Below are positions 43,271-53,833 of a DNA stretch of 64,000 nt, piece by piece. The notes under the pieces are model-generated. The model did no database searches. It saw only the letters and a program-made list of their open reading frames with translations, and was not told the origin of the DNA. Within the stretch, counting starts at the first letter, position 1; every line of letters begins with the position of its first letter. This DNA is from CAYXAA01 sp964462985 (GTDB lineage: Bacteria; Pseudomonadota; Alphaproteobacteria; Rhizobiales; Stappiaceae): NCBI GenBank assembly GCA_964462985.1, contig CAYXAA010000001.1, positions 1 through 64,000 of the forward strand, in the 5' to 3' direction. The position numbers were made by a program, and so were the translations under genes.

Positions 43271-43284
<14 letters not shown>
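42526..43284 (-). CDS. cysH: APS-type phosphoadenylyl-/adenylyl-sulfate reductase
   Basis: A 252-residue reductase that makes sulfite from activated sulfate. The catalytic Cys236 lies in ECGIH. The Cys pairs C129-C130 (RCCYLRK) and C210/C213 (GCMPC) are the four ligands of the [4Fe-4S] cluster found in APS reductases and absent from PAPS-specific enzymes, so adenylyl sulfate is the likely substrate. The PP-loop segment SSFGAESAVLLH is at about 52-63. The ATG at 43284 overlaps the end of cysI by 14 bases; the frame is open to 43551 only because of GC-rich antisense coding. Confidence 0.93.
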
Positions 43285-44929
<1,645 letters not shown>

Positions 44930-44959
44930 GGTACTCTCTTCTTCTCGAATTGGGGCCGG

Positions 44960-45280
44960 TCAGGCGGCGCCGATGGCGCGGCGCGCCTGCTTGCCGAGGT
45001 CAGTCCGAGTGGTCGGCCCGGCGGCTCGGATCATCTCGCGCAGCCGCTGGGGCACGATGCGGCCCTCCTCGCGGATCACGTCGATCGCATAGGGGTCGAC
45101 CACCTCCTGGCGAGCGGCGGAGGCCTCGGCCGCTGCAAGCGCCTCAGCTTCGGCGGCCGGGGTTTCGATCAGGCGCGCCTCGCCAAGAAGATCGACCCAC
45201 TTGCCCGATGGACCGAGCCACACGACTTCTCCGTCGATCAGGCGATTGGCGGTAACGACCTTCAAGGACCCTGGCTTCAT
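44960..45280 (-). CDS. DUF2849 protein of the cys operon
   Basis: A 106-residue protein with LKVVTANRLIDGEVVWL at the N-terminus, an Ala/Glu-rich middle and a conserved YAIDVIREEGRIVPQRLRE. DUF2849 is a short family found in alphaproteobacteria between cysG and cysI. No activity is known. The ATG at 45280 has GAGGT upstream and follows the cysG stop by 8 bases. A structural or targeting role in siroheme handover to CysI would fit the position but is a guess. Confidence 0.85.
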   Translation of the reverse strand: MKPGSLKVVTANRLIDGEVVWLGPSGKWVDLLGEARLIETPAAEAEALAAAEASAARQEVVDPYAIDVIREEGRIVPQRLREMIRAAGPTTRTDLGKQARRAIGAA

Positions 45281-45288
45281 GGCTGACC

Positions 45289-46773
45289 TCAAGCGGCGGA
45301 ACGGTTGGAAAGGGGCGAGGCCGGAGCAAGCGGCAGCGCGCCCTCGAGCGCGGCGCGGGCAACCACCTCGCCGACGATGATGAGCGCGGGGCCGGAGACC
45401 TCGTCGCGCTCCGCAAAACGGCGAAGTTCAGCCAGCCGGCCGGCATAGACGGTCTCTTCGGCGCGGCTGGCGTTTTCGATGACGGCAACCGGCGTTACCG
45501 GCGACAGGCCGGCACCGATCAGCCGCTCTGCAACATCGGCCGCTACCGTGCGGCCCATGTAGACGGCAACGGTCGCGCCCTTCAGCGCAAGGTCTGCCCA
45601 GGCCGGAAGGGTGTTGCCGTCGCTGTCGTGGCCGGTGGCAAAGACGAGGTCGCTGGCAACGCCGCGCAGGGTCAGCGGGATCCTGGCGCTCGCGGCAGCG
45701 GCGAAGGCGGCGGTTACGCCCGGCACGACCTCGCAGCCGATGCCGGCCTTTGTAAGAGCGGCGAGTTCCTCGCCGGCACGGCCGTAGACGAGCGGGTCGC
45801 CGGCCTTGAGCCGGACGACACGGCGCCCGGCACGACCGAGCTCGACCAGAAGGGCATTGATCTCGTCCTGCGTGGCAGACCGCACGCCCTTGCGCTTGCC
45901 GACCGAAATCCGCTCGGCGTCGCGCCGCCCCATGGCGACGACGGCCTCCGGCACCAGCGCGTCATGGACGATGACATCGGCCTCCTGCAGGAGACGCTGC
46001 GCGCGCAGCGTCAGGAGATCCTCGGCGCCGGGACCGGCACCGACCAGCCAGACGAAGCCGGCCTCGTCGTCGGCACCGTTCAGGAGGCGCTGGGCCTCCG
46101 ACCGGGCGATGTCGAGCCGGCCGGCATGGACATTCGCCGCGACGGTGCCGGAAAAGAACCGGGCCCAGAACCGGCGCCGCGCCACCGCATCGGGCAGAAC
46201 GCGGGATACGGTGCCACGAAAGCTTTCGGCCAGCCGGGCCAGCGTGCCGGTCTCGCGCGGCAGCATCGCCTCGATGCGGGCGCGGATGTGGCGGGCGAGC
46301 ACCGGGCCAACGCCGGTCGAGGAAATCGCGACGGCGACCGGAGCGCGGTTGACCAGTGCGCCAACGTAAAAGTCACAAAGCTCGGGACGGTCGACCGCGT
46401 TGACCGGCACGCCGAGGGACCTGGCAGCCGCCACGACGGCGTGGTCTTCGCTCTTGTCGCCGGAAGCGGCAAAGACAAGCACGGCGCCGCAGAGCAGCGG
46501 AGCGCGAAACGGTTCGTGCACGAGCCGGGCGCCAGTGGCTTCGGCCGTGGCCAGCAGGGCCGGCGCCGGATCCGCCGCGACGATCTCGATCTCAGCCCCG
46601 GTCTGGGCGAGGAGGCGCACCTTGGCCGCCGCCTCGTCGCCTCCGCCGACCACGACGATGCGCCGTCCTTCAACCTTGTGGAAGGCGGGAAATACGGCGA
46701 GCTTGTTTTCGGCCTGTGCTGTGCGGTCGCGCATTGCGGGATCCCGGGAGTGGAGGCGATCCTTGCCCATCAT
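45289..46773 (-). CDS. cysG: Siroheme synthase (CysG, trifunctional)
   Basis: A 494-residue fusion. The N-terminal half (about 20-225) is a Met8-like precorrin-2 dehydrogenase/ferrochelatase with NAD motif VVVGGGDEAAAKVRLL and the Asp of GVPVNAVDRPELCDF. The C-terminal half (about 235-485) is uroporphyrinogen III methyltransferase, with VWLVGAGPGAEDLLTLRAQR, VVRLKAGDPLVYGRAGEE and MGRTVAADVAERLI. It supplies siroheme to CysI and is the first gene of the operon. Start uncertain by a few residues (MMGKDR or M14). Confidence 0.93.
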   Translation of the reverse strand: MMGKDRLHSRDPAMRDRTAQAENKLAVFPAFHKVEGRRIVVVGGGDEAAAKVRLLAQTGAEIEIVAADPAPALLATAEATGARLVHEPFRAPLLCGAVLVFAASGDKSEDHAVVAAARSLGVPVNAVDRPELCDFYVGALVNRAPVAVAISSTGVGPVLARHIRARIEAMLPRETGTLARLAESFRGTVSRVLPDAVARRRFWARFFSGTVAANVHAGRLDIARSEAQRLLNGADDEAGFVWLVGAGPGAEDLLTLRAQRLLQEADVIVHDALVPEAVVAMGRRDAERISVGKRKGVRSATQDEINALLVELGRAGRRVVRLKAGDPLVYGRAGEELAALTKAGIGCEVVPGVTAAFAAAASARIPLTLRGVASDLVFATGHDSDGNTLPAWADLALKGATVAVYMGRTVAADVAERLIGAGLSPVTPVAVIENASRAEETVYAGRLAELRRFAERDEVSGPALIIVGEVVARAALEGALPLAPASPLSNRSAA

Positions 46774-47129
46774 GGCGGTAAAGGTAGTTTCCTGCGCCGC
46801 TTAGCGCCGGGCATGGTGTTTCAAGCTTCGCCCGGAGCGGAGAAAAGGATTCCGGTTGCGCTCAGGCGGATCGGACAGCACCACCGTTCCGCCCCCACGC
46901 AGCGCAGCAGAAAACGAATCCTGATCAGGAGGCCATTTGCGGCAATCGCAACCACGACGAGAATGGCGACGCGCCCGGTCATGGGCGACAGAGCGCCGGC
47001 AGCGGCTGTTCGCACGGCGCGCCGGACACAAACGGAATTTCACTTCCGTCACAAACCGGCTTTAGTTTGGCAGTGCAACTCTGGCTCTCGAGGCGAGTCG
47101 GATGCGACCAGGCAGTTCAAGGAGCGGAC
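46774..47129. other. 356-bp divergent promoter region between cysG and sqdB
   Basis: It must contain both promoters, but I cannot identify either with confidence. A minus-strand frame (46821-46982) could encode a 52-residue peptide with one hydrophobic stretch (MTGRVAILVVVAIAANGLLI), but it has no ribosome-binding site. No known sulfur-responsive site was recognised. Confidence 0.35.
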
Positions 47130-48350
47130 ATGAAGATTGCAGTTCTCGGCGGCGACGGATTCGTCGGTTGGCCCACGTCCCTTCACCTCTCCGACCAGAG
47201 GCACGAGGTCCATATTCTTGACAATCTCAGCCGGCGCTGGATCGACACCGAACTCGGCGTCCAGTCCCTGACACCGATGGATTCGATCCAGGAACGGACC
47301 CGGGTCTGGCTCCAGGAGACCGGCCGGAGAATCCATTTTCATCTGATCGACCTCGCCAAGGACTACGAGCTGCTGAAGGGCTGGCTCGCCAGGCATCGCC
47401 CCGACGCGATCGTCCACTTCGCCGAGCAGCGCGCCGCGCCCTACTCGATGAAATCGGACCGGCACAAGAACTACACGGTCAACAACAACGTCAACGCCAC
47501 GCACAACCTGCTCAACGCCATGGTCGAGCTCGACCTCGACGCTCATCTCGTCCACCTCGGCACCATGGGCGTCTATGGCTATTCAACCGTGGGCGCGGCG
47601 ATTCCCGAAGGGTATCTTCCGGTCGATATCGAGACCATCGACGGCGAGAGCGCCAGGCAGGAGATTCTCTACCCCGCCAATCCGGGGTCGATCTACCACA
47701 TGACCAAGTGCCTGGATCAGCTGTTGTTCCAGTTCTATGCCAAGAACGACGGGCTCCGGATCACCGACCTGCACCAGGGCATTGTCTGGGGCACCCACAC
47801 CGAGCAGACGCGGCGCCACCCGCAGCTCGTCAACCGTTTCGACTACGATGGCGACTACGGCACCGTACTCAACCGGTTCCTGATCCAGGCGGCGATCGGG
47901 TATCCGCTGACGGTCCACGGCAGCGGCGGACAGACCCGGGCCTTCATCCACATCCAAGATTCGATCCGCTGCATCGAGCTGGCCCTGAAGAATCCGCCCA
48001 AGCGCGGTGACCGGGTAGAAATCTTTAATCAGATGACGGAAACCCACCGGGTCCGCGACCTCGCCGAACTGGTGGCGAAGTTGACCGGGGCCGAGATTGC
48101 CTATCTGCCCAACCCGCGCAAGGAAGCGGCGGAGAACGATCTCGTCGTGAAGAACGAAAAGTTCCTGAAGCTCGGACTCGACCCGATCACGCTGCAGGCG
48201 GGGCTGCTGGAAGAGGTGGTCGATGTCGCAAAAAAATTCGCCTACCGCATCGACCGCAGCCGCATCCCGGCCGTTTCCGCCTGGACCAAGGCGATCGCGC
48301 CGACGGTTGAATCCGATCCGGAGGGCAAGCGGCTCAGGTCGGTGTCGTGA
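47130..48350 (+). CDS. sqdB: UDP-sulfoquinovose synthase
   Basis: A 406-residue extended SDR that makes UDP-sulfoquinovose from UDP-glucose and sulfite, for sulfolipid head groups. NAD motif VLGGDGFVGWPTSLHL is at about 5-20, the active-site block is GTMGVYGYSTVGAAIPEG, with catalytic YxxxK in YHMTK, and the SqdB-specific HLVHLGTM and GIVWGTHTEQTRRH are present. The ATG at 47130 has AAGGAG at ideal spacing. The next gene overlaps by four bases. Its sulfite need links it to the divergent cysG-cysI-cysH block. Confidence 0.95.
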   Translation: MKIAVLGGDGFVGWPTSLHLSDQRHEVHILDNLSRRWIDTELGVQSLTPMDSIQERTRVWLQETGRRIHFHLIDLAKDYELLKGWLARHRPDAIVHFAEQRAAPYSMKSDRHKNYTVNNNVNATHNLLNAMVELDLDAHLVHLGTMGVYGYSTVGAAIPEGYLPVDIETIDGESARQEILYPANPGSIYHMTKCLDQLLFQFYAKNDGLRITDLHQGIVWGTHTEQTRRHPQLVNRFDYDGDYGTVLNRFLIQAAIGYPLTVHGSGGQTRAFIHIQDSIRCIELALKNPPKRGDRVEIFNQMTETHRVRDLAELVAKLTGAEIAYLPNPRKEAAENDLVVKNEKFLKLGLDPITLQAGLLEEVVDVAKKFAYRIDRSRIPAVSAWTKAIAPTVESDPEGKRLRSVS

Positions 48351-49207
48351 GCTTGATCGACCCTGCCGAAACGCCAGCGAACGGCGACGGACCGTTCGCG
48401 TATGTCACCCTGGTCACGAACGAGGACTATGCCACCGGGGCGACGGCTATGATCCGCTCGCTGCGGCTGACGGCAACGGCGGCCGACATCGTGGTGCTCC
48501 ACACCGGCGGCGTATCCGCCGAGGCTTTGACGCCGCTTAAGAAACTCGGCGCGAGACTCATCCCGGCCGAGCTGCTGCCGACGTCCGATGATTTCAACGA
48601 ACGCCACGCCCGGGCGAAACTGCATGCCGACGCCCCCTTCACGAAGGGAGACAAGCCGTCGTTCCACACGCCGCTCGACAATTTCGTCAAGCTCAGACTG
48701 TGGCAGCTCACGCAGTACCAGCGCTGCGTCTTTCTCGATGCGGACGTGCTCGTTCTGAAGAACATCGACAAGCTGTTCCGCTACCCCGAGTTTTCGGCCG
48801 CGCCGAATGTCTATGAAAGCCTCGGCGACTTCCACCGTCTGAACTCCGGCGTCTTCGTCGCCGCGCCGTCGGAAGCGACGTTCTCGACGATGCTCGCCGC
48901 GCTTGACACCCCGGGCGCATTCTGGCGACGGACCGATCAGACATTTCTCCAGCAGTTCTTTCCCGACTGGCACGGACTGCCGGTCACCTGCAACATGCTG
49001 CAATACGTCTGGTTCAACCTGCCGGCCCTCTGGAACTGGTCGAGCATCGCAGTGCTGCACTTCCAGTACGAGAAGCCGTGGCAACCAGATCATCCGAAGG
49101 CGGACAGGCTGCGCCCGCTGATCGAGCTGTGGCACGCCTGTTACCGCGGCGACCCGATGCCCGATCTCGCGACCCTGCCCAATCCGCCGTTGCAGCCACG
49201 AACATGA
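48347..49207 (+). CDS. sqdD: Glycosyltransferase of the GT8 (glycogenin-like) family, SqdD type
   Basis: A 286-residue GT8 enzyme. DxD metal motif in RCVFLDADVLVLKNIDKLF (about residue 126), N-terminal AYVTLVTNEDYATGATAMIR and C-terminal HLG-type DQTFLQQFFPDWHGLP. The GTG start overlaps the sqdB stop (GTGA). In Rhodobacter and Sinorhizobium the sqdB-D-C order holds a glycogenin-like sqdD that may transfer sulfoquinovose to diacylglycerol; the same order is seen here, so the name follows from homology and context. Confidence 0.88.
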   Translation: MSLIDPAETPANGDGPFAYVTLVTNEDYATGATAMIRSLRLTATAADIVVLHTGGVSAEALTPLKKLGARLIPAELLPTSDDFNERHARAKLHADAPFTKGDKPSFHTPLDNFVKLRLWQLTQYQRCVFLDADVLVLKNIDKLFRYPEFSAAPNVYESLGDFHRLNSGVFVAAPSEATFSTMLAALDTPGAFWRRTDQTFLQQFFPDWHGLPVTCNMLQYVWFNLPALWNWSSIAVLHFQYEKPWQPDHPKADRLRPLIELWHACYRGDPMPDLATLPNPPLQPRT

Positions 49208-50166
49208 TCGGGCAGCCGCGCACGCTCGTCACCGGCGGCACCGGGTTCGTCGGCCGGTTCATCGTCGATCACCTTGTTGCGGCCGGCCACAACGTCACGG
49301 TGTTCGGCCGGAAGGCGCCGGCCCCGTGCCTGTTTTCCGCGCCGATCAATTTCGTTGCCGGCGACCTCGAGCCGGACCACGATTTCACCTTGGCGGTCCG
49401 GAGGACAGACTGCCTCGTCCATGCCGCGTTTGACCACATCCCCGGGCGCTACCGCGGCGGCGAGGGGGAGGATCCGGACGGATTCTGGCGGCGGAACGTC
49501 GGCGGCTCGCTCGCCCTCTTCAAGGCAGCCGCCGCTGCGGGCGTGCCCCGCATCGTCTTCCTGTCGAGCCGGGCGGTCTACGGTCCGCGCCCGGCCGGCA
49601 CCGTCCTGGACGAGACCATGGTGCCGCAACCGGACACGCTCTATGGCAAGGCGAAGCTTGCCGCCGAACGCGGGCTGGCGGAGATCGCGACAAGGCACGG
49701 GATCTGCGGTGTCAGCCTCAGGGTCACCGGGGTCTACGGCCCCGCCGCAGCCGGCCGCCCGCACAAATGGACGGCGCTCTTCACCGATTATCTGGCCGGG
49801 CGGCCGATTTCCCCGCGTGCGGGCACGGAGGTGCATGGGTCCGACGTCGCCGCGGCCGTACGGCTGATGCTGGAGGAGGCGCCGGCCGCCGTTGCCGGCG
49901 GGGTCTTCAATGTCTCCGACCTTGTCATTGACCGCCGCGCCATCCTGGCACCGCTCCAGGCTGTCTCGGGCACCACGGCGCCGCTGCCAGAGGCGGCCGA
50001 CTCGGCGACAATCAATGCCATGACCTGCGACCGCCTCGCCGCCCTCGGCTGGTGCCCGGGCGGTCAGGCCCTGTTCGACCGCGAGATTTGCCGGCTCGCA
50101 CAGGACTATCTACGCAACGCACCGGCGGAGGACGTGCGACCGACAGGGCGGCCCTTCGATCCTTGA
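49204..50166 (+). CDS. sqdC: NAD-dependent epimerase/dehydratase family protein, SqdC type
   Basis: A 320-residue extended SDR. NAD motif TLVTGGTGFVGRFIVDHL, catalytic Tyr-Lys in TLYGKAKLAAERG and Ser in FLSSRAVYGP. Its ATG overlaps the sqdD stop (ATGA). In known sqdBDC operons the third gene, sqdC, encodes a reductase-like protein needed for full sulfolipid levels, with unclear reaction. It closes a tightly coupled three-gene operon. Confidence 0.85.
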   Translation: MIGQPRTLVTGGTGFVGRFIVDHLVAAGHNVTVFGRKAPAPCLFSAPINFVAGDLEPDHDFTLAVRRTDCLVHAAFDHIPGRYRGGEGEDPDGFWRRNVGGSLALFKAAAAAGVPRIVFLSSRAVYGPRPAGTVLDETMVPQPDTLYGKAKLAAERGLAEIATRHGICGVSLRVTGVYGPAAAGRPHKWTALFTDYLAGRPISPRAGTEVHGSDVAAAVRLMLEEAPAAVAGGVFNVSDLVIDRRAILAPLQAVSGTTAPLPEAADSATINAMTCDRLAALGWCPGGQALFDREICRLAQDYLRNAPAEDVRPTGRPFDP

Positions 50167-50224
50167 CGCCAGACCCGACAGGTCCGATCGTCACCGGATC
50201 CCGATGTGGCCGAGGAGAGAGCTG

Positions 50225-50830
50225 GTGAAGACCGTCGCCCGGATGATCCACACAGCCGGCCTGATTGCGACCCTGACCGTCGCCGCCGCCCCGGCGCTCG
50301 CGCACACCGACGGCGCCGCGGGCCTTGCCGGCGGGTTCGTCACCGGCCTCACCCATCCCCTGTTCGGCTGGGACCATGTCGTCGCGATGATCGCCGTCGG
50401 GCTCTGGGGCGCCTTTCTCGGAGCACCGGCGATCTGGCTCCTGCCAGTGGTGTTCCCGCTGGTCATGGCGTTCGGCGGCGTGCTGGGCGTCCTCGGGATG
50501 CCGCTGCCCGCGGTCGAGGCGGGGATCGCGGTATCATCCGTGGTGCTCGGGCTCCTGATTGCCTTTGCGAGCAAGGCGCCTCTATGGGTGGCGGCCCTTG
50601 TGGTCGGATTCTTTGCCGTCTTCCACGGCCACGCCCACGGCACGGAGCTGCCCGAAGCGGCCGATCCCGCCGGCTACGCCGCCGGCTTCGTGATCGCCAC
50701 CGGGCTGCTTCACCTGCTCGGCATCGCCTTCGGCCTGGTGATCGGCCTGCCTGGCGGCAAGCTGGCGATCCGCACCGGCGGCGCCGCGATCGCAGTCGCC
50801 GGCGCGGGCTTCCTGCTCGGCCTCCTGTGA
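50225..50830 (+). CDS. HupE/UreJ-family metal permease
   Basis: A 201-residue membrane protein with a signal-like first helix and about six further helices. The HupE signature HPLFGWDHVVAMIAVGLWGA is at about residues 40-60 and the second His block FFAVFHGHAHGTELP at about 123-138. The family imports nickel or cobalt. The GTG at 50225 has AGGAG at good spacing; an ATG at 50204 in frame lacks one. No hydrogenase or urease genes are near, so it may serve another metalloenzyme. It overlaps no neighbour; the next membrane-protein gene follows after 3 bases. Confidence 0.87.
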   Translation: MKTVARMIHTAGLIATLTVAAAPALAHTDGAAGLAGGFVTGLTHPLFGWDHVVAMIAVGLWGAFLGAPAIWLLPVVFPLVMAFGGVLGVLGMPLPAVEAGIAVSSVVLGLLIAFASKAPLWVAALVVGFFAVFHGHAHGTELPEAADPAGYAAGFVIATGLLHLLGIAFGLVIGLPGGKLAIRTGGAAIAVAGAGFLLGLL

Positions 50831-50833
50831 CGC

Positions 50834-51460
50834 ATGCGCCACGCGGCGACTGCGGGGCTTGCGGGCGCAATCCTGGTCTTGTCTGGCACCGCGGCGGCGG
50901 CGCAGGGCTACCCGACCGGCCTTGCCGCCCTGCAGCAAGGCGCGCTCAACCTGCTCGGGGATCTCAACCTGGTGCTCGTTCCGGTTGCCATCGGGCTCCT
51001 GCTCGCGCAGCAGCGTACCGTGCCCGCAACCGCCGGCGCGGCCGCGATTGCGCTGGCAACGGTTCTTGCGCAGGCGGTCATCCTCTCCGGGGGACGGCCG
51101 ACTGGACTCGTGACCGCCGTTCTGACGTCGGCGCTGATGGCGGGCGCGGCGACCGCGCTGGGATGGCCCCTGCCCCGGCCGGCGGTGCTGGCGCTCGCCG
51201 CCGCCGGCAGCGCGGCGGTCGGCTTCTTCTCGGCGCCGCTGCCGCAGCCGCGGTTCTTCTGGAGCACGGTCATCATGGCGTCGGGGACGACGCTCTGCAT
51301 CACCGCCATCGCCATGCTCATCCGCACCCTTGCCGTCGTTGCAATCGGCGGCGCGCGATACGGCACGTGGACGCGTATCGGACATATCGGCCTGCGCGTG
51401 CTCGGCTCCTGGATTGCCGCGATCGCAGCGCTGGAGCTGGCGTTGCTGCTGGCAAGGTAA
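50834..51460 (+). CDS. Uncharacterised multi-pass membrane protein
   Basis: A 208-residue protein with a signal-like N-terminus (ending AAAA-QGYP) and about five membrane helices very rich in Ala, Leu and Gly. The pattern LQQGALNLLGDLNLVLVPVA precedes the second helix. I recognise no family. Start 3 bases after the HupE-like gene implies co-translation and a shared task, perhaps a partner in metal uptake. Confidence 0.7.
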   Translation: MRHAATAGLAGAILVLSGTAAAAQGYPTGLAALQQGALNLLGDLNLVLVPVAIGLLLAQQRTVPATAGAAAIALATVLAQAVILSGGRPTGLVTAVLTSALMAGAATALGWPLPRPAVLALAAAGSAAVGFFSAPLPQPRFFWSTVIMASGTTLCITAIAMLIRTLAVVAIGGARYGTWTRIGHIGLRVLGSWIAAIAALELALLLAR

Positions 51461-51511
51461 CGCCGGCGCCAAGCCCCGCGCCGGCCAGCCGTATTACCTT
51501 CGCTGCCGACG

Positions 51512-52678
51512 CTACCTGAGCGGCTGCAGGATCGACACGTAATTGGCGACCGCCGCGCCGCCCATGTTGAAGATGCCGCCGAGTTCGGCGTGCTTGACCT
51601 GAATATCGCCGGCCGTCCCGGTGAGCTGCATCGACGTCAGCACGTGCATGGAGACGCCGGTGGCGCCGATCGGATGGCCCTTGGCCTTGAGGCCGCCGGA
51701 GGGGTTGACCGGCAGCTTGCCGCCCATCTCGGTAAGGCCTTCGGCCACCGCGCGGGCGCCCTGGCCCTCGGGTACCAAACCCATCGCCTCATACTCGATC
51801 AGTTCGGCGATGGTGAAGCAGTCGTGGGTCTCGACGAAGGAGAGGTCGTCGAGCGTGGCTCCGGCGCGGGTGAGCGCCTTGCGCCAGGCCTCGGAGCAGC
51901 CTTCGAACTTCAGAATGTCCCGCTTCGACATCGGCAGGAAATCCTGAGCATGGGCAAGCGCCCGGAACGCAACCGCCTTCGGCCGGCCGAGTGCCGTTTC
52001 GATATCCGACAGCACGATGGCGGCAGCGCCGTCGGAGACCAGCGAGCAGTCCGTACGCTTCAGCGGACCGGCGACGTACGGGTTCTTATCGCTCTCGGTG
52101 CGGCAGAATTCGAAGCCGAGGTCCTTGCGCATCTGGGCGTAAGGGTTGCCGACTCCGTTCTTGTGGTTCTTGGCGGCGATGCGGGCGAGCGCATCAGACT
52201 GGTCGCCGTATTTCTGGAAATAGGCCTGCGCGATCTTGCCGAACACGCCGGCAAAGCCCGCGGGCGTGTCGCCGTCCTCCGGCAGATAGGAGGCCTTCAG
52301 CAGGTTCTTGCCGATTTCGGGGCCCGGCGTCGTCGTCATCTGCTCGACGCCAACGACAAGCACGGTGCGGGCATCGTTGGCGGCGATTGCCCGCACGCCC
52401 TGGTGCACGGCGGCCGAGCCGGTCGCGCAGGCGTTCTCGACCCGGGTCGCGCGCTTGAACCGCAGCGCCGGATCGGCCTGCAGCACCAGAGAGGCGGTGA
52501 AGTCCTGGGCGGAAAAGCCGGCATTGAAATGGCCGAGCACGATCTCGTCGATGTCGGCCGGCTCGAGCCCGGCATCGGCGATCGCGTCGCGGGCGACGGT
52601 GACGATCAGGCTCTCGACCGTCTCTTCCGAATGGCGACCAAACGGTGTGTGGGCCCAGCCGATGATGGCGGCGGTCAT
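51512..52678 (-). CDS. Thiolase family protein (acetyl-CoA acetyltransferase / SCP2-type)
   Basis: A 388-residue thiolase. The acyl-accepting Cys lies in RVENACATGSAAVHQG (about residue 87), and GGLKAKGHPIGATG near residue 340 supplies the His. The second Cys of classical thiolases (CxG near the C-terminus) is not seen: the end reads GGIFNMGGAAVANYV. This is the SCP2-like branch, usually with VETHDCFTIAELI, acting in lipid or sterol side-chain breakdown. It stands alone; substrate unknown. Confidence 0.9.
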   Translation of the reverse strand: MTAAIIGWAHTPFGRHSEETVESLIVTVARDAIADAGLEPADIDEIVLGHFNAGFSAQDFTASLVLQADPALRFKRATRVENACATGSAAVHQGVRAIAANDARTVLVVGVEQMTTTPGPEIGKNLLKASYLPEDGDTPAGFAGVFGKIAQAYFQKYGDQSDALARIAAKNHKNGVGNPYAQMRKDLGFEFCRTESDKNPYVAGPLKRTDCSLVSDGAAAIVLSDIETALGRPKAVAFRALAHAQDFLPMSKRDILKFEGCSEAWRKALTRAGATLDDLSFVETHDCFTIAELIEYEAMGLVPEGQGARAVAEGLTEMGGKLPVNPSGGLKAKGHPIGATGVSMHVLTSMQLTGTAGDIQVKHAELGGIFNMGGAAVANYVSILQPLR

Positions 52679-53053
52679 GGCAACCTCCTTCAGATCGAGC
52701 CGCCTTGCAACGGCAGACGGGTCGATCGCGGCACGATGGTGTCGGCCCAGCCGGACACAGCCGGGCCTGTCGCGGTGATCGTTCCACCAATGCGGAAACC
52801 TTGCAAGCGCTATTATTTACTTTTCCGTCAATTTGATCAATTTATTCATTTTGTTTCAATATGTTAATTCAACTCATTGCCCCTCGATCCTCTCACTCCA
52901 TGCTGAAGGGCGGGGAAATTGCCGGCGAGCCAGGCACGCGTAAAATCCGCGCCCGACAAACCATCCCTACAAGGCCAGGCGCCGTCGAAAGGGCTTTCGT
53001 CCTTCGCGATTTCTGCTAGGCACAATGCATCCGCCCGTCCGGAGCCAGCGTCA
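52679..53053. other. Divergent intergenic region with an AT-rich island
   Basis: 375 bases between the thiolase gene and a glycosyltransferase gene. Bases 52811-52877 are strikingly AT-rich, against about two thirds GC around it, with TTGATCAA at 52833-52840. It probably holds both promoters and may bind a nucleoid protein. No terminator or ORF. Confidence 0.5.
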
Positions 53054-53833
53054 ATGGAACCGCCCCTCCCCGTCTCCGCCTTCATCATCGCCAGGAACGA
53101 AGCCGACCGGATCGGACGGGCGATCGACAGCGTGGCAGGCTGGGTCGAGGAGATCGTCGTGATCGACAGCGGCTCGACCGATGGCACCCAGGCGGTGGCC
53201 GAGGCGCATGGCGCAAGGGTGGTCCACAACGACTGGCCCGGATACGGTCCGCAGAAGCGCTTCGCCGAGGACCAGTGCCGCAATCGCTGGCTGTTCAACC
53301 TCGACGCCGACGAGGCGGTGACGCCGGCGCTGAAGGCGGAGATCCTGGAGCTGTTCAGGAGCGCACGCGTGACACAGGCCGATTGCTTCCAGGTGATGAT
53401 CCGCGACGTTTATGCCCACGAGAGCGGGCCGGCACCCTGGGCCTACGGCTACAACCAGATCCGGCTTTACGACCGTACCAGGGGCAGGTTCTCTGCTTCC
53501 ACCGTGCACGACACCGTGCGGCCGGAGCCCGGCGCGCGGCTCGGACAACTTCAGGCGGCGATGGAGCATCGCTCGATCCGTTCGATCGCCTTCCAGGTCG
53601 ACAAGATGAACCGCTATTCCTCGATGCAGGTCGAGGAGATGCGCAGCCGCGGCCGGCGCCTGACGCGCTGGCGACTCGTGGCGGAGTTTCCCGTCGCCTT
53701 CCTCAAGGCCTACATCGTGCGCCGGTATGCGCTCTACGGCTGGTGGGGGCTCGTGATTTCGATGAACCACGCCTACAGCCGGTTCCTTCGCGTGGCGAAG
53801 GCCTATGAGGCGGAGCTGTCGGAGCGGGCGTAG
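53054..53833 (+). CDS. Family 2 glycosyltransferase (WaaE/KdtX-like)
   Basis: A 259-residue GT2 enzyme of the lipopolysaccharide-core type (WaaE/KdtX/LgtF). SAFIIARNEADRIGRAIDSV at about 7-26, VIDSGSTDGTQ at about 36-46, and the DxD metal site in FNLDADEAVTP. The C-terminal WGLVISMNHAYSRFLRVAK is typical. It likely adds a beta-1,4-glucose to an LPS core heptose. The ATG at 53054 is chosen over 52919 by alignment with GT2 N-termini, and has GGAG upstream. Its 3' end overlaps the convergent HAD gene by 31 bases. Confidence 0.9.
   Translation: MEPPLPVSAFIIARNEADRIGRAIDSVAGWVEEIVVIDSGSTDGTQAVAEAHGARVVHNDWPGYGPQKRFAEDQCRNRWLFNLDADEAVTPALKAEILELFRSARVTQADCFQVMIRDVYAHESGPAPWAYGYNQIRLYDRTRGRFSASTVHDTVRPEPGARLGQLQAAMEHRSIRSIAFQVDKMNRYSSMQVEEMRSRGRRLTRWRLVAEFPVAFLKAYIVRRYALYGWWGLVISMNHAYSRFLRVAKAYEAELSERA

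Noticed and set aside
46821..47015. A minus-strand ORF with one hydrophobic stretch between cysG and sqdB
   Set aside because: No ribosome-binding site and a weak coding signal; a hydrophobic stretch alone is common in antisense or random GC-rich frames.
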